Assembly: GCA_012961845.1 (NCBI GenBank)
Contig: DTYO01000288.1
Coordinates: 1-6,394 of the forward strand
Length of the DNA: 6,394 nucleotides
Direction of reading: 5' to 3'
Source: Thermodesulfobacteriaceae bacterium
GTDB taxonomy: Bacteria; Desulfobacterota; Dissulfuribacteria; Dissulfuribacterales; UBA3076
Shown here: positions 1-6,394 of the stretch, piece by piece
Layout of the letters: the number at the start of each line of letters is the position of its first letter
Numbering within the stretch: position 1 is the first letter of the stretch
The notes under the pieces: generated by a model
The model's database searches: none
What the model saw: only the letters and a program-made list of their open reading frames with translations
What the model was told of the DNA's origin: nothing
Position numbers and translations under genes: made by a program

Positions 1-2014
1 ACCCCCTGTTAAACACCCTGTTGCGGACAAGCGCCAGCAAACCTGTATCCCTGATCCCGGCAGCAAGATCTACGGAACGTCTTTCCATATCTTCCAGGCC
101 CTTCAACAACACCCGCTGGTTCTGCTTCAGCCTGCCTGCCTGTTTTTCCAGGTCTCTGATTCTCGATAAATACTTCCGGTTTAATTCGACCGCGTCTTCA
201 TAATCGCCCTGGTCCTTGTTTGCCCACGCTTTCATTTCAACCGATATGCTTTGGTGCTCTTCCAAGGCAGCCTGCAGATCATGAATCCGTTGCCTCAACT
301 GACCGCTGGTCTCCCTTTCCTGCTCAAACGCGGCCTGAGCCTTTTCCGCCCAACTCTTCAGTTCAAGACATCTGGCTTTTTCCGTTTCCAGGGCCCCCTG
401 GGCCGTCTCAGCCCAGACCCTGAACGCCTCTGTCAGCTCAGCCTTTTTCTTATAGGTCTCCAAATGCTGGAGTTCCTTTATCCGATCTGTAGCCCTTGCC
501 TTTTCTATCAGATCCAGGGCTATGCGTCTCCGGTTTTCCGGTGCTCCTTCCAGGCGGCCGTTCACCTGTTCCGGATCCAGACATGCAAAAAGGTTTTCAT
601 AACTGATTTGTTCAGCAACCCGGACGGGTTTCAAAGCCATGGAGTAGATATCAAACCGGCACACGTGGTAGCCCAGATCCCTGAGTTCTGAATACAGATC
701 CAGTGTGGTCTTTCCGCTTCTGTTGAGGTTATGCTCATTGAATTCCACCATAAGCAGAGGGAGTCTCTTCTCCCGGATACTCCCGGCGGATCCTCTCAGC
801 ACCTCCAGTTCGTGCCCTTCCACATCTATTTTGACCAGATCGGCCTTTTCTATTCCTTCTCTCTCCATCAGGCTGTCAACAGTAACTGTTTCTACACAAT
901 TACCACTGTCTGCACGGGAATCTGACAGGTAACTATGTGAAGAATATCCTGAATCAAGCAGGTTGAAGCATGCCCGACCTTCCCTAGACGAACAGGCACA
1001 ATCCAGAACGGTTATCTCGCCCGTTGTATTGGCATCGATATTCTTTTTCAGAACAGGGATCGTTCCGGCATTTGGTTCAAAGGCATAGATTCTGCCGCAG
1101 CCGCCTGTGGCCCTGGACGCCAGTACACTGTACAGTCCCCAGTGAGCTCCTACATCCAGTACGATATCTTTATCCCTGAGATACAGCCACCAGAAGGCCT
1201 GTTCAAAACCTTCGAAATGCCCCTCTCTGACAAGCCTTGCAACTTCATCATCCGGTTCATGTTCAAACCATCCCGCATGCGGAACGTAGGTGGTTTCCAT
1301 CTTGTTGAACTGCACCGCGTAGCCGTTTTCACACAGCCAGTCCCTGTATCTAAGTGACAGAATCTCTGCCTCCCTGTGCGACAGAATATTTTTCCAGCCT
1401 CCTATCTCTCCCTTGTGTATGTGGTCCACATGAAGCTGTGAGAAATCATCATAAAGCATCTCATCCTGAACCACCAGGTTTTCCCTGTTCAGTTCTTCGA
1501 TTCGCTGCCGCTGTCTTTCCAGTGAATATTCCCCTACCAGATGATCCCTGTATTCTTCAGACAATTCAATACCAATGTGCCGGGCCATTCTGCAGAATTC
1601 CCTGCCGGGATTCCTCACCAGGTCTTCGTATTTGGAGACCAGGATATTGCTGCACGACCGCCATTTCTCGCCTGTAGCAATCGCATGATTCAGCCATTCC
1701 TTCTCCATGAGTTCCTCAAACGACATACCAAATTTCCTCATGGATGAAACTGCCACGTCTCTGATGTCACGAAACGAATAGAAGGCCCTGGCCTTGTCTT
1801 CAGCCAGCAGCAGACGGACCAGTTCAAAATAGTCATGCATTTTCACTACGTTCCAGCCATCTTCGGTCTTTACCGTATGGAAGAAATCAGAAAACGACTC
1901 TCTGGTAAAATATCCGGCACGTCTGCCCAGACCGGCCTTTTCCACGAGATGGGCGACGACCTGGTATTGAAGTGTTGAACCTGCCCTGATCATTCCACAG
2001 CAGAAAATCCACAT
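1..2014 (-). CDS. Sulfotransferase / FkbM methyltransferase / coiled-coil fusion, 3' end outside window
   Basis: The frame is open from 2014 to base 1 (671 residues, no stop), so the C-terminus is missing. Residues 1-215 look like a PAPS-dependent sulfotransferase. The 5'-phosphosulfate loop is CGMIRAGST (6-14). H60 in KMH sits where the catalytic histidine of the family lies. R82 and S90 in FRDIRDVAVSS match the 3'-phosphate-binding pair with the usual spacing of eight, and HKGEIGGWKN (200-209) matches the family's KGxxGxWKN motif. Residues about 245-450 are an FkbM-type SAM-dependent O-methyltransferase: LDVGAHWGLYS from 286, then YAFEPN, VKIDVEGHE (394-402) and MVEFNE. From about 490 the chain is charged, heptad-like coiled coil. 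Both catalytic domains appear intact; substrates are unknown, but the wzm-wzt context points to a glycan. ATG 2014 is preferred because AAAGGTG lies 9 bases upstream; GTG 2026 is an in-frame alternative. A further glycosyltransferase or membrane-binding domain may follow off-window. Confidence 0.9.
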   Translation of the reverse strand, partial: MWIFCCGMIRAGSTLQYQVVAHLVEKAGLGRRAGYFTRESFSDFFHTVKTEDGWNVVKMHDYFELVRLLLAEDKARAFYSFRDIRDVAVSSMRKFGMSFEELMEKEWLNHAIATGEKWRSCSNILVSKYEDLVRNPGREFCRMARHIGIELSEEYRDHLVGEYSLERQRQRIEELNRENLVVQDEMLYDDFSQLHVDHIHKGEIGGWKNILSHREAEILSLRYRDWLCENGYAVQFNKMETTYVPHAGWFEHEPDDEVARLVREGHFEGFEQAFWWLYLRDKDIVLDVGAHWGLYSVLASRATGGCGRIYAFEPNAGTIPVLKKNIDANTTGEITVLDCACSSREGRACFNLLDSGYSSHSYLSDSRADSGNCVETVTVDSLMEREGIEKADLVKIDVEGHELEVLRGSAGSIREKRLPLLMVEFNEHNLNRSGKTTLDLYSELRDLGYHVCRFDIYSMALKPVRVAEQISYENLFACLDPEQVNGRLEGAPENRRRIALDLIEKARATDRIKELQHLETYKKKAELTEAFRVWAETAQGALETEKARCLELKSWAEKAQAAFEQERETSGQLRQRIHDLQAALEEHQSISVEMKAWANKDQGDYEDAVELNRKYLSRIRDLEKQAGRLKQNQRVLLKGLEDMERRSVDLAAGIRDTGLLALVRNRVFNRG

Positions 2015-2023
2015 AATCCGGTA

Positions 2024-2030
2024 CACCTTT
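2024..2030 (-). promoter_or_regulatory. Ribosome binding site of the sulfotransferase fusion gene
   Basis: AAAGGTG on the minus strand lies 9 bases before ATG 2014. It is the clearest Shine-Dalgarno-like site in the window and favours this start over GTG 2026, which overlaps the site itself. Confidence 0.55.
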
Positions 2031-2044
2031 AAACAGAATATGAT

Positions 2045-3376
2045 TCAAATCTGGAGATCATATTTGACATGAAACGTCACCGGCCCTCTCAGGGGCAATT
2101 TATTATATACGAGGACAGAAAAATGATAGGAATATTCCACAAGATCCATAAGAACAGCGTTAGAATAATCGATTGTTCCATCCACGAATCTCCCGCCCGG
2201 TCTGAATGAAAACATGCCAGCCGAAATATAATATTTGCCGGCGGCAAGGGGAAAGCTGGCAGGGAAACTCAGCCTTATTATCTGTCCTTTATGATAGGTA
2301 TTTTCTTGATCAAAATGTGGATCCACATAATTGGCCACCCTGACCCCCTGCAGAGACTTTATATCCAGGCCGACATGCAGCACACATGTAATATCCTCCT
2401 CAAACCTTATGAGGGTATTCACCATCACCTGCTGGTCGAACTCGATCTGCTGCACAACGGCCCCGCTCTGGTCTGAAAGATAAAAATCCATGAATACCGC
2501 ACTCCCCGCACCCTCTCTCTGAAGCATTGCATTTTTTTCAAAAGAAGTGTTTCTGACCCTGAAATCCTTTTCTGACCTGGGCACTTGCCGGACAGGAATG
2601 TTTCCGGAAGGCCTTTCCGGAGACGGCAAAAGCCCCTGTGCCTTTCTGCAGTCGGACTGGTACAGGTCACACACGGACTTGCATTGCCCAGACGCTACTA
2701 TGCGGCCCTGATGCAAATAAACAGCCTTGTCGCAGAAATTCCTGATACTGTCTATGGCATGAGAAACAAAAAATACGGTTACACCCCTGTCAATCATTTT
2801 CCGCATCCTGGCAAAACACTTGATCTGGAAAGGCACGTCTCCAACGGCCATCACCTCATCAACGATCAGGATATCAGGTTCGACGTTTACAGAAACAGCA
2901 AAGGCAAGTCTTGCTTTCATGCCGGAGGAATAGGTCTTGAGAGGTTGATTGATAAAATCTCCGAGGTCAGCAAAAGCTGCTATTTCATCAACCTTCTTAC
3001 TCATTTCCTCCCGGCTGAAGCCCAGTACCGAACCGTAAAAGTGTATGTTTTCTATACCACTCAGTTCAGGATTAAGACCTGCGCCCAGCTCCAGCAGTGC
3101 GCTTATTTTCCCATTGACCAAGACCCGGCCTGATGAAGGAGTCAAAACCCCTGCGATGATCTTCAGAAGGGAGGATTTGCCGGCCCCGTTGCGTCCGATG
3201 ATCCCCAAAACAGTGTGTTTTTTTACTTCGAGGCTGATATCCCGGAGAGCGAAAAACTTCCTGTGATATTTTTTGCGTAAAGGATGCAGGGTCTCTTTCA
3301 GGCGATCTTCCGGCCTTCCGTAGAGCTTATAATAAATAGACACGTTCTTCAGTTCTGCTACGGTCTTTTCTGACAT
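2045..3376 (-). CDS. wzt: Polysaccharide ABC exporter ATPase with C-terminal carbohydrate-recognition domain (Wzt-like)
   Basis: This 443-residue protein is the ATP-hydrolysing subunit of an O-antigen/teichoic-acid-type ABC exporter acting at the inner membrane with the upstream permease. Residues 1-235 are the nucleotide-binding domain: Walker A GRNGAGKSS (61-69), signature SSGMK (150-154), Walker B ILIVDE (169-174, catalytic E174) and H-loop histidine H206. ALLELGAGL and NPELSG (93-107) are typical of the O-antigen/teichoic exporter subgroup. A variable linker follows to about 285, then a beta-rich domain to the end. This length fits long Wzt proteins such as that of E. coli O9a, whose C-terminal domain binds the modified non-reducing end of the glycan; exporters without terminal caps usually have much shorter ATPases. 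ATG 3376 is 13 bases after the wzm stop, with only a weak GGGA upstream. The TGA stop is in the same frame as the next gene. Confidence 0.93.
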   Translation of the reverse strand: MSEKTVAELKNVSIYYKLYGRPEDRLKETLHPLRKKYHRKFFALRDISLEVKKHTVLGIIGRNGAGKSSLLKIIAGVLTPSSGRVLVNGKISALLELGAGLNPELSGIENIHFYGSVLGFSREEMSKKVDEIAAFADLGDFINQPLKTYSSGMKARLAFAVSVNVEPDILIVDEVMAVGDVPFQIKCFARMRKMIDRGVTVFFVSHAIDSIRNFCDKAVYLHQGRIVASGQCKSVCDLYQSDCRKAQGLLPSPERPSGNIPVRQVPRSEKDFRVRNTSFEKNAMLQREGAGSAVFMDFYLSDQSGAVVQQIEFDQQVMVNTLIRFEEDITCVLHVGLDIKSLQGVRVANYVDPHFDQENTYHKGQIIRLSFPASFPLAAGKYYISAGMFSFRPGGRFVDGTIDYSNAVLMDLVEYSYHFSVLVYNKLPLRGPVTFHVKYDLQI

Positions 3377-3389
3377 GTTTCCCGGAAAT

Positions 3390-4199
3390 CTATATCACGT
3401 GGGCAAAATGAGATCTCAAAGCCCTGAAGGCCAGCGCTCCGATCAGCAGGTTCAACAACGTGACCAACCAGTAATAAGCGGTCAGATACGGCTGTTCCCA
3501 GAAAGGAATATTATAGATCAGGCTGTCCCGGTAACCCTGTATTATATAATACATCGGATTCATTTTTATCAGAACCCGGTATTTGTCCGGAACGATATCG
3601 AGCCGCCAGAATATCGGTGTAATCCAGAAACCGAATTTCAGGAAAATTCCCACGATTTTTGATATGTCACTGAAAAACACATTTACAGAACTCACCAGCC
3701 ATCCCAGGCCCAGCAAGAGCACACACATTGCAAAAAAGTAATATCCCGTCTGTAAAAAAAAGAGGGAAGGTTTCAGGCCATTCAGAAATGCTATAACTAC
3801 GACTACTGCAAGCAGGATCAAATGGGACAGGCTGCTGGAAAATATGTTGACAATCGGGAGGATACTCAGCCTGAAATCGACTTTTTTTACCAGAAAGGAA
3901 TATTTCCTTATCAGTTCAGCAGAAGCAGCAGGAGTCTCTGCAAAAAAACTCCAGCTTATCAGACCGGCAGCCAGATATACAATAAAAGGCGCCCCATCCA
4001 CGTCTCCTGACCTGAGGCCCACCCCGAAAAAAAACCACAGGATGAGCATGAACGCCAGCGGCTCCAGTATTATCCATGCCGTCCCCAGGACCGACCCGGA
4101 ATACAAGGCCTTGATTTCTCTCCTGGTAAGCTGAAATATCAGATATTTTTTTTCCAGGATGGAATTAAGGAAGGCACTTACGTCCTTGACAATATTCAT
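3390..4199 (-). CDS. wzm: Polysaccharide ABC exporter permease (Wzm-like, ABC-2 type)
   Basis: This 269-residue membrane protein has the length and layout of Wzm/KpsM-type permeases, which pair as a dimer with the ATPase to move a lipid-linked polysaccharide across the inner membrane. The N-terminal cytoplasmic segment LTRREIKALYSGSVLGTAW (24-42) is the family's amphipathic stretch leading into the first helix. About six hydrophobic segments follow, near residues 37-60, 70-90, 112-140, 148-172, 178-200 and 236-262. The motif NPMYYIIQGYRD near residue 215-226 is the conserved pre-helix sequence of this family. The gene lies 13 bases before wzt and is probably co-transcribed with it. No Shine-Dalgarno sequence is visible before ATG 4199; instead the start codon lies in a tandem 8-base repeat. 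Glycan specificity cannot be read from the permease. Confidence 0.93.
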   Translation of the reverse strand: MNIVKDVSAFLNSILEKKYLIFQLTRREIKALYSGSVLGTAWIILEPLAFMLILWFFFGVGLRSGDVDGAPFIVYLAAGLISWSFFAETPAASAELIRKYSFLVKKVDFRLSILPIVNIFSSSLSHLILLAVVVVIAFLNGLKPSLFFLQTGYYFFAMCVLLLGLGWLVSSVNVFFSDISKIVGIFLKFGFWITPIFWRLDIVPDKYRVLIKMNPMYYIIQGYRDSLIYNIPFWEQPYLTAYYWLVTLLNLLIGALAFRALRSHFAHVI

Positions 4200-4207
4200 A
4201 TATTCAT
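4192..4207 (-). repeat. Tandem 8-bp duplication at the wzm start codon
   Basis: ATGAATAT occurs twice in a row on the minus strand. The inner copy supplies the start and first codons of wzm (Met-Asn-Ile). The outer copy is in another frame and makes a three-codon ORF, ATG AAT ATA TGA (4207-4196), whose stop overlaps the wzm ATG in an ATGA arrangement. Confidence 0.8.
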
Positions 4208-4349
4208 AATGGTTATCTGTGGCCCCGAAATTTCCATTTTGCAGGCTTGCACACTCTCCAGAATAGATTACATGCAGACACGGCCGAGCAGATAAACACG
4301 GAACGCAGTCTAATCATGGAATAATGCAAGTGTGAATCATGCATACACA
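4200..4349. other. Intergenic gap between glycosyltransferase and wzm
   Basis: These 150 bases hold no convincing reading frame and no hairpin followed by a T-tract. It is the only sizeable gap in the minus-strand group, so wzm may have its own promoter here. AATCATG occurs twice in the same orientation (4312-4318 and 4335-4341), with starts 23 bases apart, near the end of the upstream gene; this could be chance in A+T-rich sequence. Confidence 0.4.
4267..4296 (-). promoter_or_regulatory. Possible sigma-70-type promoter for wzm-wzt
   Basis: On the minus strand, TTTATC (4296-4291, three of six matches to the -35 consensus) is followed 18 bases later by TGTAAT (4272-4267, five of six matches to the -10 consensus). 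It would give a leader of about 60 bases before wzm. It is supported by position and the -10 match only; the -35 is poor. Confidence 0.25.
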
Positions 4350-5279
4350 TCAGTCATATTTTATCAGCCCCGCACGGCACAGCAATTCAAGACACCTGGC
4401 CTTCAGAAGGTAGGGGGCGAGCCCCATGGCAACACGGTATCTGGCAGGGGCATATCCCCGGACACTGGCGCGCAGTCTGTCCATCTCTTCATAACCCAAC
4501 TCTTCCATCTTGGCGGTTTTCTGCCCGGAATGGACCCGGAAAAGCCCCATGAAAAACGGAAGCCTCACCATTTTTGCGCCTGATGCACGGAAACGGAGCA
4601 GCAGATCCCAGTCCATGGCGAACCTGAAGGTATCATCGATCCGGTTGCCTGCCTTCTCCCAGGCCCACCTTCTCCAGAACATAGTCTCCTGAGGTATCAG
4701 GTCCGCCCACATCAGCACTCTGTCGTCATGGGGAGGGAGTATCCACCTGCCGATCTCATTCCCGGCTCTGTCAATCAGAATTCTATGGCCGTATACCAAC
4801 CCTACATCAGGCCTTTCCTGCATATAACACGCAATCCTGGAGAAGGTTCCGGAAATCAATGCATCGTCTGCATTGAGCCAGGCCATGATCTCACCTCTTG
4901 AACGGTCAAACCCCTTGTTGAGTGCATGTGCCTGCCCATTGTCCGGCTCGCAGCACCACCAGTCTATATCGCTGGAATACCTTTTAATTATGTCCACTGA
5001 GTCATCGGTTGACCCTCCATCAACTACTAACATCTGAATCCTCGGATAATGCTGGTCCAGGATACTCCTTATGGCAGATTCCAGGAATTCGCCCTGGTTG
5101 TAGGAGGGAATTACCACAGAGATCAGAGGAGGATCTTTTTCAGACAGCAGAACCGGACAACCGGTATTTTTCACCGGTCTGGGACTGTACTGAGGTCCGT
5201 AATACAGGAAAGACGGCCTGAGAAACCGTGTTTTCCTGCCTATGAAACTCACTATTCTGTCAGTCGTCGAAACAGGCAT
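4350..5279 (-). CDS. Family-2 glycosyltransferase (GT-A fold)
   Basis: This enzyme would transfer a sugar from a nucleotide donor to the growing lipid-linked glycan at the cytoplasmic face. Counting from ATG 5279 (309 residues), the nucleotide-binding start SVVIPSYNQG lies at 54-63, DGGSTDD at 87-93, AHALNKG at 117-123 and the DXD-equivalent WLNADD at 134-139. PQETMFWRR (196-204) and MDWDLLLR (222-229) fit the acceptor and catalytic-base region of this GT2 subgroup. About 50 residues precede the GT2 core, including YGPQYSPRP, which I recall as usual for this subgroup. The frame extends upstream to GTG 5354 (334 residues), just after an in-frame TGA at 5360-5358. Neither start has a Shine-Dalgarno site. 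ATG 5279 is preferred because the extra 25 residues are hydrophobic and rich in codons uncommon here. It is first in the minus-strand group, 150 bases before wzm. Donor, acceptor and linkage cannot be deduced. Confidence 0.88.
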   Translation of the reverse strand: MPVSTTDRIVSFIGRKTRFLRPSFLYYGPQYSPRPVKNTGCPVLLSEKDPPLISVVIPSYNQGEFLESAIRSILDQHYPRIQMLVVDGGSTDDSVDIIKRYSSDIDWWCCEPDNGQAHALNKGFDRSRGEIMAWLNADDALISGTFSRIACYMQERPDVGLVYGHRILIDRAGNEIGRWILPPHDDRVLMWADLIPQETMFWRRWAWEKAGNRIDDTFRFAMDWDLLLRFRASGAKMVRLPFFMGLFRVHSGQKTAKMEELGYEEMDRLRASVRGYAPARYRVAMGLAPYLLKARCLELLCRAGLIKYD

Positions 5280-5449
5280 AGGAGGTCGAAGATACCGGAA
5301 CAGAAGGATACAGATAAGGTGGCACGTAATCACCAACCGGTTGAAAAATAACACAGTTCATGAGATAAGCAAAATATAGACCCATGAAACATAACCACGA
5401 ATTCGAATACCTCTGTTCAGACTGTCCCCTTATTTCATAATTCAAACAG
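5280..5449. promoter_or_regulatory. Divergent intergenic region between two glycosyltransferase genes
   Basis: The two glycosyltransferase genes point away from each other, so promoters for both should lie in or near this A+T-rich stretch. For the minus strand, TATATT (5378-5373) is a possible -10 without a recognisable -35. For the plus strand, CATAAT (5436-5441) has a weak TGTTCA (5414-5419) 16 bases upstream, but would start transcription almost at the start codon. The overlapping palindromes CGAATTCG (5398-5405) and ATTCGAAT (5401-5408) lie centrally. Individual elements are weak. If the minus-strand gene starts at GTG 5354, the gap shrinks to 95 bases. Confidence 0.35.
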
Positions 5450-6292
5450 ATGCGGTCCCCTTTCATCTCAATAATAGTCCCTGTGCTGAACGGAGCTGAC
5501 ACCATTGAATCCTGCCTTGAAAGCGTGTTCTCGCAGTCATATACCGGCTGGGAACTGGTAGTCATAGATGGCGGGTCTACAGATTGTACCACAGACATTC
5601 TCAGGTCTCACGAGAACAAGATCAGTTACTGGAGTTCCGAACTCGATCACAGCATAGCCCATGCGTGGAACAAGGGTCTTTCCGCCGTCGGAGGTGAATG
5701 GATATATTTCCTGGGCTGCGATGACCGTCTCTATGAAGGAAAAGTGCTTGAAACAGCCAGCAGCTATCTGGAAAAAGCGGGAGCAGAGCATATAAAACTG
5801 GTCTATGGCAGAGTAAACATAGTAGATTCACAGGGGCGAACTATAGAGACCAAGGGCGGGCCGTGGACCGGGATAAGAGAAACTTTTTTTACAAAGGGAA
5901 TGGCCATTCCCCACCAAGGCAGTTTTCATTCTTGCGAACTGTTCAACAAGTATGGAAAATTCGATGAATCCTTCAAGATTGGTGCTGACTACGAAATGCT
6001 GCTGAGGTGCCTGAAAAAAGAAAAACCGTTATATATGCCGGATGTAATCGTAGCCAACATGAGCGACCGGGGCCTCAGCAATACTGCGGCCTCGCTGATC
6101 AACGTATTCAGGGAACAGATCACCGCAAGAAAGAAAAACGGCCTTTCAACACCTTTTTTCTGGCGGCTTGCCCAGTTGACAGGCCTTTATACGGCTGCTG
6201 CGGCCAGGAGATTGTTCGGAGATCGTACGGGGAACAGACTGCTTGATCTGTACAGGATGTTGTTGACCGGTAAACCCCCGAAATGGTCGTAA
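5450..6292 (+). CDS. Family-2 glycosyltransferase (GT-A fold), divergent gene
   Basis: This 280-residue GT2 enzyme is probably another sugar transferase of the same glycan pathway. The GT-A core begins at once with FISIIVPVLNG (5-15), then VVIDGGSTD (37-45), SIAHAWNKG (68-76), the DXD-equivalent FLGCDD (87-92) and a catalytic-region motif GADYEMLLR (178-186), preceded by IPHQGSF (153-159). About 75 residues of basic, partly helical tail complete the usual length for small GT2 enzymes. ATG 5450 is fixed as the start because an in-frame TAA lies at 5438-5440 with no other start codon between, although no Shine-Dalgarno site is visible. A cysteine stands before the Asp-Asp pair, where alanine, serine or aspartate is more common. 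It belongs to the same broad GT2 group as the oppositely oriented neighbour, with matching DGGSTD, AH-NKG and DD motifs but only moderate similarity between them. Donor and acceptor are unknown. Confidence 0.9.
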   Translation: MRSPFISIIVPVLNGADTIESCLESVFSQSYTGWELVVIDGGSTDCTTDILRSHENKISYWSSELDHSIAHAWNKGLSAVGGEWIYFLGCDDRLYEGKVLETASSYLEKAGAEHIKLVYGRVNIVDSQGRTIETKGGPWTGIRETFFTKGMAIPHQGSFHSCELFNKYGKFDESFKIGADYEMLLRCLKKEKPLYMPDVIVANMSDRGLSNTAASLINVFREQITARKKNGLSTPFFWRLAQLTGLYTAAAARRLFGDRTGNRLLDLYRMLLTGKPPKWS

Positions 6293-6394
6293 GCCTTTTC
6301 AGGACACCGCATCTGCGGCGTCGGAGGGCACTTGAACCCGGATTATTCGCTTCAAAAGCCGAACAAATCTTAATTGGCATAAATTACGGCAGGT
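6293..6394. other. Gene-free right end with a small hairpin
   Basis: No convincing coding region is seen in these 102 bases. A short inverted repeat at 6304-6321 (CCGC, loop ATCT, GCGG, extended by two outer pairs across one mismatch) lies 11 bases after the glycosyltransferase stop. It lacks a T-tract, so it is at best a weak or factor-dependent termination signal. Confidence 0.3.

Noticed and set aside
251..691. Plus-strand open frame of 146 codons
   Set aside because: It is antisense to the FkbM and coiled-coil part of the fusion gene, which is open over 671 codons and has clear domains.
2585..3133. Plus-strand open frame of 182 codons
   Set aside because: It lies antisense to the conserved nucleotide-binding domain and linker of wzt and its product shows no family motif; it is a shadow of a real gene.
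5260..5598. Minus-strand open frame of 112 codons spanning the divergent gap
   Set aside because: Its first third is antisense to the GT2 core of the plus-strand gene, its end overlaps the other glycosyltransferase in a different frame, and the product shows no recognisable domain.
6315..6345. tRNA 3'-end-like stretch on the minus strand (GGGTTCAAGT followed by CCCTCCGACGCC)
   Set aside because: The T-stem does not pair properly around a seven-base loop, and no matching acceptor strand, D-arm or anticodon arm is found within the expected distance.
6349..6367. Imperfect inverted repeat around TTCGCTT / AAGCCGAA
   Set aside because: Seven pairs with a bulge and a three-base loop, with no following T-run on either strand; too weak to call a terminator.

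Overview
The window is part of a bacterial surface-polysaccharide locus, most likely an ABC-transporter-dependent O-antigen or capsule-type cluster. The evidence is a Wzm-like permease next to a Wzt-like ATPase with an extended C-terminal sugar-recognition domain, flanked by two family-2 glycosyltransferases and a multidomain modifying enzyme. The machinery fits a Gram-negative bacterium. Heavy use of AGG/AGA for arginine and ATA for isoleucine, with mixed base composition, would suit a Desulfobacterota-like genome, but that is a weak impression and no marker gene is present.

Layout. Four genes lie on the minus strand and read right to left: a GT2 glycosyltransferase (start 5279 or 5354, end 4350), a 150-base gap holding a possible promoter, wzm (4199-3390), wzt (3376-2045), and a large gene starting near 2014 that runs off the left edge. 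Its 671 visible residues encode a sulfotransferase, then an FkbM-type methyltransferase, then a long coiled coil. On the plus strand, divergent from this group, is a second GT2 glycosyltransferase (5450-6292), followed by about 100 bases with no gene.

How the genes may work together. The glycosyltransferases would build a lipid-linked glycan on the cytoplasmic face. The sulfotransferase-methyltransferase could decorate or cap it. Wzt and Wzm would export it, with the Wzt C-terminal domain possibly reading the terminal modification. Modifying domains followed by a coiled coil, encoded directly after a long Wzt, recall WbdD of E. coli O9a, whose methyltransferase and kinase cap the chain and whose coiled coil sets chain length. 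Here a sulfotransferase stands in the place of a kinase. This is the most interesting hypothesis in the window, and it is inference.

No tRNA, rRNA, CRISPR array, insertion sequence or convincing rho-independent terminator was seen.
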